Assembly: GCF_002454115.1 (NCBI RefSeq)
Contig: NZ_DKIH01000005.1
Location: 62,001 to 126,000 of the forward strand
Length of the DNA stretch: 64,000 nucleotides
DNA from: Sphingopyxis sp. UBA6723
GTDB lineage: Bacteria; Pseudomonadota; Alphaproteobacteria; Sphingomonadales; Sphingomonadaceae
Reading direction: 5' to 3'
Part shown: piece by piece, positions 8,377 through 16,596 of the stretch
How positions within the stretch are numbered: the first letter of the stretch is position 1
How the letters are laid out: each line of letters starts with the position of its first letter
Translations under genes and position numbers: made by a program
Notes under the pieces: generated by a model
Database searches by the model: none
What the model was told of the DNA's origin: nothing
The model's input: the letters and a program-made list of their open reading frames with translations, nothing else

Positions 8377-10484
8377 CCGCAGCCGCCCTAATCGAACGGG
8401 ATTTCGCCGTTCCCGACATTCGCTGCGCGGGGTGCATCGCCAAGCTGGAGCAGGGGCTGGTGCGTGATCGCCGCATCGCGTCGGCGCGGGTGAACTTCAC
8501 CGAAAAGCGCGTCCATCTGGCGTGCGTCTCCGATGCCGAGATGCCCGATCTGATCGGCGCGTTCACGACTTTGGGATTCGAGGCGCATCCGATCGGCGAC
8601 GCGCTAGGCGACGCCGACCCGGCAGCGGCGGGCAGCCGCGAATTGCTGCGCGCGGTTGCGGTCGCCGGCTTTGCGATGATGAACATCATGCTGCTGTCGG
8701 TCTCGGTCTGGTCGGGCGCGTCGGGCGCGACGCGTGACCTCTTCCACTGGCTGTCGGCGATGATCGCGCTGCCAACGATCGCTTATGCCGGTCGGCCATT
8801 CTTCCGCTCGGCGTGGCGCGCGCTGCGTCACCGCCAGACCAATATGGATGTGCCGATCAGTATCGGGGTGCTGCTCGCAAGCGCGCTCAGTCTCTATGAA
8901 ACCGCGACGCACGGCCCGCACGCCTATTTCGACGGCGCGGTGATGCTGTTGTTCTTTCTGCTGTGCGGTCGCTGGCTCGACAGCGTGATGCGCGATCGCG
9001 CCCGTGGCGGCATCACCGCTTTGCTGCGCAATATGGGCACCGGCGCGATGGTGCTCGGCGCCAATGGCAAGACGCGGTGGATCGACGCGACCGCGCTGGA
9101 GCCCGGCATGGTGATGCTCGTCGCAGCGGGTGAGCGGCTAGCGGCAGATGGCGCCGTTGTCCGCGGATCCAGCCGTCTCGACCTGTCGCTGCTCACTGGC
9201 GAGAGCGCGCCGCAGTTGGTCCACCCCGACGCCCGCGTCCATGCCGGGACGCTCAATCTCGATGCGCCGGTCGAGGTCAAAGTTTCGGCGGTGGGCGCCG
9301 ACACCGCGCTGGCAGATATTGCGCGCCTGATGGGCGAGGCGGCGCAGGGCAAGTCGCGCTACGTCCGCATCGCCGACCGCGCCGCGCGGCTCTACGCCCC
9401 CGCGGTTCATGCGCTCGCTTTGCTGGCGTTTGTCGGCTGGATGGTGGTTGGCGCGGGTTGGCACCACAGCCTGCTGATCGCGGTGGCGGTGCTGATCATC
9501 ACTTGCCCGTGCGCGCTTGGGCTGGCGGTGCCGGCGGCGCAGATTGTCGCTGCGGGCGAACTGATGCGCGCAGGGGTGCTGGTCAAGGATGGATCGGCGC
9601 TCGAACGGCTGGCCGAGGTCGACCAGGCGATGATCGACAAGACCGGGACGCTGACCCTCGGCCGCCCCGAGGTCCGCGATCTCGAACGCCTCGACGCTCA
9701 TGTCCAGTCGCTGGCGTTGGCGCTGGCGCAGGCCAGTCGCCACCCGCTGAGCGAGGCGTTGACGCGCGGATTGCAGGCGCTCGACGTCGCGCGCGCCGAT
9801 GTCCATTCTATCCGCGAAACGCCGGGATTCGGCGTCGAGGCCAAATGGGGCGATCATGTCGTGACCCTCGGTCGCCCGAGCGACCCCATCAAGGGCGACG
9901 CGCTGGCGACCCAGCTATCGATCGACGGCGCGCTCGTCGCCACAATCCGCTTCGCCGATCGCCTGCGCCCCGACGCGCGCGCTGCCATCGACGCGCTGCG
10001 CAGCGACGGTATCGACGTGTCGATCCTGAGCGGCGATCGCGCTGCGGCGGTAGCTCCCGTTGCCCGCGAACTGGCGATGACCGCGCAAACCGGAATGAGC
10101 CCGCAAGACAAGCTCGCCGCGCTCGCGCGCCAGAGCGTCACGCACAAGGTGCTGATGATCGGCGACGGGCTCAACGACGGTCCGGCGTTGGCCGCCGGCC
10201 ACGCTTCGATGGCGCCGGGATCGGCGAGCGACGTTGGCAAAAACGCCTCGGACTGCATCTTCCTTGGTGACCGGTTGATGCCGATCGTCGCGACGTTGCG
10301 GATGGCGCGGCGGACGCAGGCGATCGTCCGGCAGAATTTCGCGCTGGCGATCGGTTACAACGTCGTCGCGGTGCCGCTGGCGTTCCTTGGTTATGTCACC
10401 CCGCTCGTCGCGGCGCTGGCGATGTCGGGATCGTCGCTGCTGGTCGTCGGCAACGCCATGCGGCTGAAGAGGGCGATCCGGTGA
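8373..10484 (+). CDS. ccoI: Copper-exporting P1B-type ATPase FixI/CcoI for cbb3 biogenesis
   Basis: A 703-residue pump. It starts with a heavy-metal-associated domain (C18-AG-C21) and has the membrane metal site CPCALGLAVPA and the phosphorylation loop DKTGTLTLGRP. The TGES loop appears as LTGESAP and the hinge as MIGDGLNDGPAL. This slow-type Cu+ ATPase supplies copper to the periplasm for the CuB centre of CcoN, rather than conferring copper tolerance. The start is ATG 8373, whose ATGA overlaps the ccoH stop; the upstream in-frame extension from 8277 lies inside ccoH. Confidence 0.95.
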   Translation: MTAAALIERDFAVPDIRCAGCIAKLEQGLVRDRRIASARVNFTEKRVHLACVSDAEMPDLIGAFTTLGFEAHPIGDALGDADPAAAGSRELLRAVAVAGFAMMNIMLLSVSVWSGASGATRDLFHWLSAMIALPTIAYAGRPFFRSAWRALRHRQTNMDVPISIGVLLASALSLYETATHGPHAYFDGAVMLLFFLLCGRWLDSVMRDRARGGITALLRNMGTGAMVLGANGKTRWIDATALEPGMVMLVAAGERLAADGAVVRGSSRLDLSLLTGESAPQLVHPDARVHAGTLNLDAPVEVKVSAVGADTALADIARLMGEAAQGKSRYVRIADRAARLYAPAVHALALLAFVGWMVVGAGWHHSLLIAVAVLIITCPCALGLAVPAAQIVAAGELMRAGVLVKDGSALERLAEVDQAMIDKTGTLTLGRPEVRDLERLDAHVQSLALALAQASRHPLSEALTRGLQALDVARADVHSIRETPGFGVEAKWGDHVVTLGRPSDPIKGDALATQLSIDGALVATIRFADRLRPDARAAIDALRSDGIDVSILSGDRAAAVAPVARELAMTAQTGMSPQDKLAALARQSVTHKVLMIGDGLNDGPALAAGHASMAPGSASDVGKNASDCIFLGDRLMPIVATLRMARRTQAIVRQNFALAIGYNVVAVPLAFLGYVTPLVAALAMSGSSLLVVGNAMRLKRAIR

Positions 10485-10636
10485 ACGGTCTCGCGGTCCT
10501 GATCCCGATCGCGCTCGGGCTCGGTCTGCTTGGGCTGGCGGCCTTTTTCTGGTCGCTGCGCCGCGGGCAGTTCGACGATCTCGACGGCGCGGCGCTACGC
10601 ATCTTTGTCGAGGATGAAGAGGAGACGGCGCCATGA
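10481..10636 (+). CDS. ccoS: Cbb3 oxidase maturation protein CcoS
   Basis: A 51-residue protein translated from GTG 10481, overlapping the ccoI stop. One helix (VLIPIALGLGLLGLAAFFWSL) is followed by the diagnostic RGQFDDLDGAALRIFVEDEE, the conserved F/YDDL-x-G-A stretch of CcoS/FixS. It is required for inserting heme b and CuB into CcoN. The following gene starts within its stop (ATGA, 10633-10636). Confidence 0.94.
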   Translation: MNGLAVLIPIALGLGLLGLAAFFWSLRRGQFDDLDGAALRIFVEDEEETAP

Positions 10637-10860
10637 TCGGCCGGGCGTTCGCTTCTCTGGCCGCGGCTACCGCTCTTGCGCTGGCGCCGCTGGCCGTTGA
10701 TGCCCGCGTCCTGATTGTCCCCGATTGCGGCGGCGGTCGCCACATGCTGCTCGTACCGGACGCGCCCGACGGGAGGGGTGAGAACGCTTGTGCCAAGGCC
10801 TGTCACGCGATGACCGAGCGGCGCAGCAAATCTTTGGGCGTCAGGAAAAGCTGTTGCTAA
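10633..10860 (+). CDS. Small Cys-rich secreted protein at the end of the cco operon, unknown function
   Basis: Seventy-five residues: a probable signal peptide (MIGRAFASLAAATALALAPLAVDA) and a short mature part with five cysteines (DCGGG, ACAKACHAM and a terminal CC). Translation is coupled to ccoS through ATGA. I do not recognise a family. A tiny exported protein with CxxxCH and a final CC, made together with the copper-insertion genes, could bind metal or heme, but this is speculation from position and cysteines. The FNR box for hemN begins just after its stop. Confidence 0.6.
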   Translation: MIGRAFASLAAATALALAPLAVDARVLIVPDCGGGRHMLLVPDAPDGRGENACAKACHAMTERRSKSLGVRKSCC

Positions 10861-10868
10861 TCGCTGCG

Positions 10869-10882
10869 TTGATCTGGGTCAA
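10869..10882 (+). promoter_or_regulatory. FNR box upstream of hemN
   Basis: TTGATCTGGGTCAA differs from TTGAT-N4-ATCAA at one base. Its centre, 10875.5, is exactly 41.5 bp before the A of the hemN ATG (10917). A TAATCC at 10905-10910 is in the -10 position for a start at 10917. This fits class II FNR activation of a leaderless hemN message. Confidence 0.78.
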
Positions 10883-10916
10883 TGCGACCGCGCCAGCCCC
10901 CGCCTAATCCGTCACC

Positions 10917-12212
10917 ATGTGGAGCTATTATCCCGACCTGCTGGCAACGCCGGTGCCGCGCTATACCAGCTATCCGACTGCGCTCGAATTCGGCGATGAT
11001 GTCGGTGCCGACGATTATGCCGCGGCGCTCGAACGGATAGAATCCGCGACCCCTGTCTCGCTGTACATCCATATCCCGTTTTGCGACCAGATTTGCTGGT
11101 ATTGCGGCTGCAACACCGGCGCCGCGAACCGCACCCAGCGCCTGAGCGACTATCTGACGGCGCTGCGCTCCGAAATAGCCATGGTCGCCAAGCGCATCGG
11201 GGGCCGCGCGCGCGTGCAGCGCATCGCGTTCGGCGGCGGCAGTCCCAACGCCATCGCGCCGGTCGATTTTGTGCGCCTGCTCGACCGCATCCTGACCGTC
11301 TTCGACGTCAGCGACCCCGACATTTCGATCGAGATCGACCCGCGCGGCTTTTCCGTCGATTGGGCGCGCGTCCTAGCTGCGTCCTCCGTCAAACGTGTCA
11401 GTCTGGGCGTGCAGACCTTTGCGCCGCAGATCCAGCAGGCGATCGGGCGCGTTCAGCCGCTCGCCGATATCGAAAATGCGATGGCCAGCCTACGCCTGCG
11501 CGGCATCGACGCGATCAATTTCGACCTGATGTACGGCCTGCCCGGGCAGAGCCTGGCTGACCTCGACGCCACCCTCGACGAAACGATCCGCCTCGCGCCG
11601 AGCCGCGTTGCGCTGTTCGGCTATGCGCATCTACCCGCGATGATCCCCCGCCAGCGACGGATCGACGCCAGCAATCTGCCCGATCACAAACTCCGCTTCG
11701 AACAGGCCGAGCTGGGCTTCGATCGTCTGACCGCAGCAGGCTATATCCCCATCGGCTTCGATCATTTTGCGCTGCCCGCCGATCCGCTGGCCATCGCCGC
11801 AAGCGAAGGGCGGGTGAACCGCAATTTCCAGGGCTTTACCGACGACGACGCGCCCATTCTGCTCGGCTTTGGCGCCAGCGCGATCAGCAAGTTTCCGGAT
11901 CTGATTGTCCAGAATGAAAAGCGCGCGGGGCATTACCGCGACCTGATCGCCGAAGGTCGGCTGACCGCGACGCGCGGGGTGTCGATTGACGCGAACGAAC
12001 GCGATCGCGGCGCAATCATTCGTGACCTGCTTTGCAGCGGTCGGGCGCGCATCCACGCGCCGATGTGTGAGGCTACGCATATCGCGATGGCTGCTCTCGA
12101 AGATCGGGGTCTGATCGGCTGGGAGGCCGATAATCTGATCATCCGCGATTGTGGTCGCCCCTATGCCCGTCATGTCGCAGCGCAATTCGATCGGGTCCGC
12201 GGAAAGCTATAA
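10917..12212 (+). CDS. hemN: Oxygen-independent coproporphyrinogen III oxidase (radical SAM)
   Basis: A 431-residue radical SAM enzyme that decarboxylates coproporphyrinogen III to protoporphyrinogen IX without oxygen, so heme for cbb3 can be made at low oxygen. The cluster motif C56-x3-C60-x2-C63 is followed by GC in CDQICWYCGCNT. PRYTSYPTA at the N-terminus and YGLPGQSLADLDATLDE are HemN rather than HemW features. There is no Shine-Dalgarno sequence before ATG 10917, and the FNR box spacing suggests transcription starts at the ATG itself. It closes the low-oxygen block. Confidence 0.93.
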   Translation: MWSYYPDLLATPVPRYTSYPTALEFGDDVGADDYAAALERIESATPVSLYIHIPFCDQICWYCGCNTGAANRTQRLSDYLTALRSEIAMVAKRIGGRARVQRIAFGGGSPNAIAPVDFVRLLDRILTVFDVSDPDISIEIDPRGFSVDWARVLAASSVKRVSLGVQTFAPQIQQAIGRVQPLADIENAMASLRLRGIDAINFDLMYGLPGQSLADLDATLDETIRLAPSRVALFGYAHLPAMIPRQRRIDASNLPDHKLRFEQAELGFDRLTAAGYIPIGFDHFALPADPLAIAASEGRVNRNFQGFTDDDAPILLGFGASAISKFPDLIVQNEKRAGHYRDLIAEGRLTATRGVSIDANERDRGAIIRDLLCSGRARIHAPMCEATHIAMAALEDRGLIGWEADNLIIRDCGRPYARHVAAQFDRVRGKL

Positions 12213-12411
12213 TTGCGGCGATCAGCCAAGGGGGACACAAGAACCAGACAACTCGCAATTTGCAGCGCAAAGTTGCGTTCTAGCCTTGTCGCTTGGCGGC
12301 GACAATTTTCTCCATCCAGCCTCCATTCGCTGACCGTTACCCATCGGCCACCGGCTTTACATGAGCGTTTTCCCTTTTGCCCATTTTGGCCAAAGGAGAA
12401 CGACTATAGGT

Positions 12412-12767
12412 AGGTCAAAATTCGAAATCGCGTCGGATGCTCGCGGGAGCCTACTCGCTTGGCGCGAGCGGCGCGGTGGACCGATCGACCATTATACTTA
12501 CCCAGTCGCGTCGACCATTCTGCTCACATGAGCACGCGGCAGTATTCGCGCCTTGTAGATGAATGGATCAAGGCAGTTGGCCTCCGAAGCGAGGACTACG
12601 GTCCATATTCGTTACGCAGAGCAAAGGCATCAATCATTTGCAAGGCGACGGGCAATCTGCGGGCGGTGCAAATTCTGCTTGGCCACACCAAAATCGAGAA
12701 CACTGTTCGATACCTCGGCGTTGATGTGGAAGATGCGCTGACGTTGGCGGAAGGAATCGAAGTCTAA
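12412..12767 (+). pseudogene. Tyrosine recombinase (phage-type integrase) remnant, frameshifted
   Basis: The C-terminal catalytic part of an integrase is recognisable: YGPYSLRRAKASI holds the second Arg, LLGHTKIENTVRYLG holds the His and the nucleophile Tyr, and VDVEDALTLAEG follows. The preceding stretch (KFEIASDARGSLLAW, from 12418) lies in another frame. The two frames meet near 12500, where a one-base loss breaks the gene. The N-terminal half is missing. This is a dead recombinase at the junction between the conserved cco block and the stress-gene region. No flanking att repeat was seen. A 7-bp GAGAGCG/CGCTCTC inverted repeat with a T-rich end lies at 12788-12830. Confidence 0.75.
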
Positions 12768-12884
12768 CGTGAACATCTGAAGCGCCTGAGAGCGAGCGCT
12801 CTGACGTGTCGCGGAACGTCCGCTCTCTTTGTTTGGTCGCCAAAAGCAGTCAGTCAGCAATCGGCCAATGGCGGCGATTAGGCT

Positions 12885-14144
12885 TTAGCCGCTAACGCAG
12901 CGCTGGCGAAGAATGATGTGATGGACGACCGGCCCTGCGGTGAAGCCATGAACGACGGTCGACAACAGGATAGTCAGCGCGATCGTTGCCCATAATTGCC
13001 CTTCGTTGACCAGCTCGAGATGGCTGGTCGCATAGGCGAGATAGTAGATCGACCCGATCCCGCGCACACCATAGAAGGCGACGACCAGCCGGTCCTGCGA
13101 GGGCAGGTCAGCGTCGACCATGCTGAGCCACCCGGCGAGCGGGCGCACGATAAACAGCAGGCCGATAGCAATGCCCGCATGGGCCCAGTCGAGCTCACCG
13201 AACAGCAGCGGAAAGGTGCCGCCGATCAGTATCAGCAGCAGCGCGGTGAGCGCGAGCTCGATCGCTTCGTTGAAGCTGTGGAGCTTGCCGTGGAATTCAT
13301 GGCTCGCCTCGAACCGGCGCAGCACGATCCCGGCGACAAAGCAGGCGATGAAGCCATAGCCTTCGACCAGTTCGGTCGCACCATAGCAGAGCAGCACCCC
13401 CGCGATCGCCAGCACGCCCGAGGCGGTGTCGGCAAGGACATTGCCCTGCGGGATGACGAACAGGATGCGCGCGAGCAGCCATCCGACCACCGCGCCGCCG
13501 ATGCAGCCGACCAGGATGCGATAGACGACGTCAACCAGCAGCCACTCGCCCAGCATCGCGGCGGAAAAGCCGGTGGTGCCGACGAGCAGGCCGAGATAGA
13601 CGAACGGGAAAGCCAGTCCGTCGTTCAGCCCGGCCTCGGTGGTCAGCGCAAAGCGTACCGGCTGTTCCTCGCCTTCGGTGGGCGGCCCGACCTGGACTTC
13701 GCCGGCGAGCACGGGGTCGGTCGGTGCGAGCACCGCGCCGAGCAGGATTGCGCCCGCCAGCGTCATGCCGGCAAAGGCCAGACCCATGAACGCCACCGCG
13801 GCGATCGTCAGTGGCATCGCAATTGCCAGCAGCCGGATTGTCGGGCGCCAACGGCGATAGTTCGACAGGTCGTCGATGCGGATACCCGTTCCGAACAGCG
13901 CGACGATGACCGCAAGCTCGCTGGCCAGCTCCCAGAATTTCGGAGCGTCCCTGGGATCGAGCCCTTTAGCGACATCGGGCAATATCAGGTAGATCGCGAT
14001 CCCGAACAGGATGAGCAGTGCCGAGGCCGCCGGTTCGCGCCCCGACAGAAAGCGGGGCAGCCAAAAGGCCGCGATAATCCCGGCGCCGATCAGCGCCATA
14101 CCGACATGATAGCTACTCAATGCAAAGAAGGGTTGATCGTCCAT
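12885..14144 (-). CDS. Sodium/proton antiporter, CPA1/NhaP type
   Basis: A 419-residue membrane protein with about 12 helices. APTDPVLAGEVQVG and the ND pair in TEAGLNDGLAFPFVY are the ion-binding signatures of NhaP-type Na+(K+)/H+ exchangers, and VAFYGVRGIGSIYYLAYA is the conserved late helix. It would expel Na+ or K+ in exchange for protons at the inner membrane. Its start abuts the stop of the upstream mgtC-like gene, so the two form an operon on the minus strand. Confidence 0.88.
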   Translation of the reverse strand: MDDQPFFALSSYHVGMALIGAGIIAAFWLPRFLSGREPAASALLILFGIAIYLILPDVAKGLDPRDAPKFWELASELAVIVALFGTGIRIDDLSNYRRWRPTIRLLAIAMPLTIAAVAFMGLAFAGMTLAGAILLGAVLAPTDPVLAGEVQVGPPTEGEEQPVRFALTTEAGLNDGLAFPFVYLGLLVGTTGFSAAMLGEWLLVDVVYRILVGCIGGAVVGWLLARILFVIPQGNVLADTASGVLAIAGVLLCYGATELVEGYGFIACFVAGIVLRRFEASHEFHGKLHSFNEAIELALTALLLILIGGTFPLLFGELDWAHAGIAIGLLFIVRPLAGWLSMVDADLPSQDRLVVAFYGVRGIGSIYYLAYATSHLELVNEGQLWATIALTILLSTVVHGFTAGPVVHHIILRQRCVSG

Positions 14145-14831
14145 TCAGGCCTGTTGGGGGCGGATTTCAAAGCCGGTGACATTGGGATCAACTGACAGGC
14201 TCGCGGCCAGTTGCTCGGCGCGGCCTTCGCTGTAGCCGTGGGCGATGGCGCCATATTCCACGACATCGTCGTTCATCGACTGGTCGATGGTGATGGATCG
14301 GAGCTTGTGGTCGGCGAGCAGCGTGGCGAAGTCGCCCAGCGCAACGGCCTTTGACCGGCGATAGCGGACCTTTAGATGCACGATGCGTTGCTGCGGAGCG
14401 CGCCGGTCGGTGATCGTGACGGCGGCCAGCACCAGCACCGTCGCGGTCGCCGCAAAGATTGCCAGCTCGTAAAAGCCGATACCGAACAATATGCCCAGCG
14501 TCGCGGTCATCCACAGCGAAGCGGCGGTGGTGAGCCCGCGGACGTTGAACCCTTCGCGAAAGATCACCCCGCCGCACAGAAAGCCAATGCCGGTCAGAAT
14601 GCCGTGCGCCATGCGCACCGGATCGATGCGGACCACCTCGACCGGGGCGTCGTTGAGCCACGCCATCTGATGCACCGCCGAAAGCATCAACAGACAGCAG
14701 GACAGTCCCACCAGAATATGCGTGCGCAGCCCGGCGGGACTGGCCCGATATTCGCGTTCGGCGCCGATTAGGGCGCTGGCCACAATCGCGCCGATGATCG
14801 GCCAGAACAGGTCGGGGTCGAGCAGTTCCAA
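14145..14831 (-). CDS. MgtC/SapB family membrane protein
   Basis: A 228-residue protein with five or so N-terminal helices. ASALIGAEREYRASPAGLRTHILVGLSCCL and ILTGIGFLCGGVIFREGFNVRGLTTAASLW are the MgtC family core. The C-terminal soluble part (about 150-228) resembles the ACT-like domain of MgtC. Homologues modulate the F1Fo-ATPase or Mg2+/acid stress; which applies here is unknown. It is co-oriented and contiguous with the antiporter. Confidence 0.88.
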   Translation of the reverse strand: MELLDPDLFWPIIGAIVASALIGAEREYRASPAGLRTHILVGLSCCLLMLSAVHQMAWLNDAPVEVVRIDPVRMAHGILTGIGFLCGGVIFREGFNVRGLTTAASLWMTATLGILFGIGFYELAIFAATATVLVLAAVTITDRRAPQQRIVHLKVRYRRSKAVALGDFATLLADHKLRSITIDQSMNDDVVEYGAIAHGYSEGRAEQLAASLSVDPNVTGFEIRPQQA

Positions 14832-15001
14832 TTATCTCGTCCTGATGATGGAGCGGGTAAGACAGCGAATACGGAATGCGGCGCGGCGGAATGGTGATGG
14901 CGTTGTCACAAATTTGCAACGCGCGCTGGATGCGGCGGTTGCAAAGCGTGGCAGGGAGGCAGTCCATCCCGGCATCATTGGCGCGCCAGCATCTCCGCGG
15001 C

Positions 15002-15015
15002 CTAACATGGATCAA
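15002..15015 (+). promoter_or_regulatory. YTAAC-N4-ATCAW motif (CTAACATGGATCAA)
   Basis: One copy of the recurrent intergenic 14-mer, with CTAAC in place of TTAAC and a perfect ATCAA half. It lies 61 bp before the small gene at 15077 and 170 bp before the divergent mgtC-like gene. A Crp/Fnr-type binding site is inferred from the motif series. Confidence 0.45.
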
Positions 15016-15076
15016 GACGAATTCGCGCCGGGGAAGGGGCGTTTGCGTTAAGATACGGCATCGCAAGGGGCTGCCA

Positions 15077-15508
15077 ATGACGATCGACAAAGCACTGATA
15101 TGGCAGACCGTCCTTGCCGCAGAGGACGAGCATGGAGAGGCGGCCGAGGCCTATGCGCGCGCCAATGCAGCACAGGCCGCGGTCGAGGGGGATGAGGCGC
15201 AGGCCGCCTTGTGGGAAGCGACCGCTGAAGCGTTACAGACGCTTCATACGATCAATTGTCACGGAGCGCGCCTTCGCCGCGCACAGGAGTGCGGGCGCCG
15301 AGACGTCAGTAAGCGGGCGGATCGCTGGCGGGAAAGGATTCGTCCGCCGCTTCATCGACGCGGTCCCAGTCGCGGCGGGGCGCATCGCGCATTCCGGCGG
15401 GACCGGCCGAGCGCGTCTGGTCGAAATTCTCGGGGTCGGTTTCGCGATCGGCGAAAGCAGCCGAATGCGAATCCTGGGTCGATGCGCCGGACTTGCGGTC
15501 GCGGGTGA
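15077..15508 (+). CDS. Small helical protein of unknown function; C-terminal half doubtful
   Basis: The first 60 or so residues (MTIDKALIWQTVLAAEDEHGEAAEAYA...) resemble the protein at 38520 (DIWAEVRAAERQHGDRAEAELARRI...LKQLHDI). Both share a W-x-x-V-x-A-x-x-x-H-G start and an ALWEAT/SFWSAV...LHTI/LHDI end. After about residue 60 the frame runs on as Arg-rich sequence antisense to the better-supported gene 15306-15602. A frameshift near 15260 may have removed the natural end. No function is known; the fold looks all-helical. Confidence 0.45.
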   Translation: MTIDKALIWQTVLAAEDEHGEAAEAYARANAAQAAVEGDEAQAALWEATAEALQTLHTINCHGARLRRAQECGRRDVSKRADRWRERIRPPLHRRGPSRGGAHRAFRRDRPSASGRNSRGRFRDRRKQPNANPGSMRRTCGRG

Positions 15509-15602
15509 ACCAGAAGAGGCCGCTGAGCACGGCGGCGCCGACAAACTTGCCGAAATATCCGCTTTTGCCTTTGGTAGCCGTCGAGGGTGTCGTGTTGGTC
15601 AT
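15306..15602 (-). CDS. Small protein with C-terminal DESFPASDPPAY signature (copy 1)
   Basis: Ninety-eight residues: a Thr/Lys-rich start, a hydrophobic segment (FVGAAVLSGLFWFT) and an acidic C-terminal part, ADRETDPENFDQTRSAG then DRVDEAADESFPASDPPAY. The end is nearly identical to the protein at 45065. Phe-Pro-Ala-Ser-Asp-Pro-Pro tails occur in many alphaproteobacterial stress-associated small proteins; the role is unknown. Start ATG 15602 follows AAGGAACG. A YTAAC-N4-ATCAW motif lies 70 bp upstream, and GCAAC-N16-CGTT (15627-15651, minus) weakly resembles an EcfG promoter. Confidence 0.75.
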   Translation of the reverse strand: MTNTTPSTATKGKSGYFGKFVGAAVLSGLFWFTRDRKSGASTQDSHSAAFADRETDPENFDQTRSAGPAGMRDAPRRDWDRVDEAADESFPASDPPAY

Positions 15603-15672
15603 GAGATCGTTCCTTTTCGGACGATCAACGGGGCCGCGTTGCGAAAGTTGCCGGGTCGCGGCGCTATTCGCG

Positions 15673-15686
15673 TTAACCTCGATCAA
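15673..15686 (+). promoter_or_regulatory. YTAAC-N4-ATCAW motif (TTAACCTCGATCAA), divergent region
   Basis: A perfect TTAAC-N4-ATCAA copy, identical in all 14 bases to the site at 27236. It sits between the divergent gene pair 15306-15602 (minus) and 15788-16594 (plus), so it could act on either. A second, weaker copy follows at 15735. Confidence 0.6.
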
Positions 15687-15734
15687 CTTGGACCGATTGG
15701 TCGGCAGGCAACCGACCGGCTCGGACAAATCGAT

Positions 15735-15748
15735 GCAATCCAGGTTAA
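15735..15748 (-). promoter_or_regulatory. Weak YTAAC-N4-ATCAW motif (TTAACCTGGATTGC)
   Basis: On the minus strand this reads TTAACCTGGATTGC: a perfect left half and core, and a degraded right half. It lies 40 bp before the ATG of the GntA-like gene at 15788 and forms a pair with the perfect site at 15673. Confidence 0.35.
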
Positions 15749-15787
15749 TCTGTCGCAACCGGACACTCTGCCAACGGTTACTCGCCC

Positions 15788-16594
15788 ATGCTTTACCCCG
15801 TCGATGACTCCAGCCACCCGCTGGCCCAGCGCTTTCAGGCGTTCATTCGCGATCCGGCGTTTCCTTGCGTCGGTGCCAAGTCGGCGCTTGCGAAAGAACA
15901 GATGCGGATTGTCGTCGGCCGCGATATGTGTTCGGCGTGGGACGATCTGCGCATCTATCCCAATCTGCTCGATCTGGCGTCCAGCTATGCGCGCGAGCCG
16001 ACGCTGTTCCACTCGCTCGCGGTGCTGTTCGAAACCGATAATGCGCTGGACGAAGAGGCATTTGAGCGATGCCTCTGGGCGCGGCTGGAATCGCTGACCG
16101 ACAAAGATGATTTTCACGGACAGCGCGCCGACCCGCGCGTCAGCGCCGATCCTGGCGACCCGCATTTTTCGTTGAGCTTTGGCGGCGAGGCGTTTTTTGT
16201 CGTCGGCCTGCATCCGCAGGCCAGCCGACCGGCAAGACGCTTCGAGCGTCCGGCGCTGATCTTCAACCTGCACGACCAGTTCGTCCAGTTGCGGGCCAGC
16301 GGCGTGTATGACAAGATGCGCAGTACAATCATTGCGCGCGATGTGGCGCTGGCGGGTAACGTCAACCCAATGCTGGCGCGGCACGGCAGCGTGTCGGAAG
16401 CGCGGCAATATTCGGGCCGCGTTGTTGGGGCCGATTGGGCTTGTCCATTCGCCGGTCGAAGCGGTGCCTTTGCGCCGGAAGGGAAGGGGCAAGCAATGTT
16501 TCCAGATTTGCGTAGCCTCAACGTGACCGAAACCGTGTCCGGTGCCTGCTCGCGATCGCCGTCGCCGACGCGTTTCGCGGTGGCTGGACAATAG
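15788..16594 (+). CDS. YqcI/YcgG (GntA-like) heme protein family, copy 1
   Basis: A 268-residue soluble protein. Family features in order: FPCVGAKSAL, DLRIYPNLLDLA, FSLSFGGEAFFVVGLHPQASRPARRF, PALIFNLHDQF, IIARDVAL, NPMLARHGSVSEARQYSGR and WACPF. The YqcI/YcgG family includes GntA, a heme-dependent N-hydroxylase of guanidino compounds; that activity is known for a few members only and is not shown here. It is about 75-80% identical by eye to the protein at 36054 up to WACPF, after which the tails diverge. The next gene starts two bases downstream, so co-transcription with the flavoprotein is likely, possibly as an electron donor (inference). Confidence 0.8.
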   Translation: MLYPVDDSSHPLAQRFQAFIRDPAFPCVGAKSALAKEQMRIVVGRDMCSAWDDLRIYPNLLDLASSYAREPTLFHSLAVLFETDNALDEEAFERCLWARLESLTDKDDFHGQRADPRVSADPGDPHFSLSFGGEAFFVVGLHPQASRPARRFERPALIFNLHDQFVQLRASGVYDKMRSTIIARDVALAGNVNPMLARHGSVSEARQYSGRVVGADWACPFAGRSGAFAPEGKGQAMFPDLRSLNVTETVSGACSRSPSPTRFAVAGQ

Positions 16595-16596
16595 AA

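Noticed and set aside
12788..12830. GAGAGCG/CGCTCTC inverted repeat with T-rich end after the integrase remnant
   Set aside because: Stem of only 7 bp with a 26-base loop; mentioned with the remnant but not called as a terminator.
15673..15686. TTAACC as a CtrA half-site
   Set aside because: CtrA sites carry TTAA-N7-TTAA; the constant ATCAA partner at fixed 4-base spacing fits a Crp/Fnr site better. CtrA binding is not excluded.
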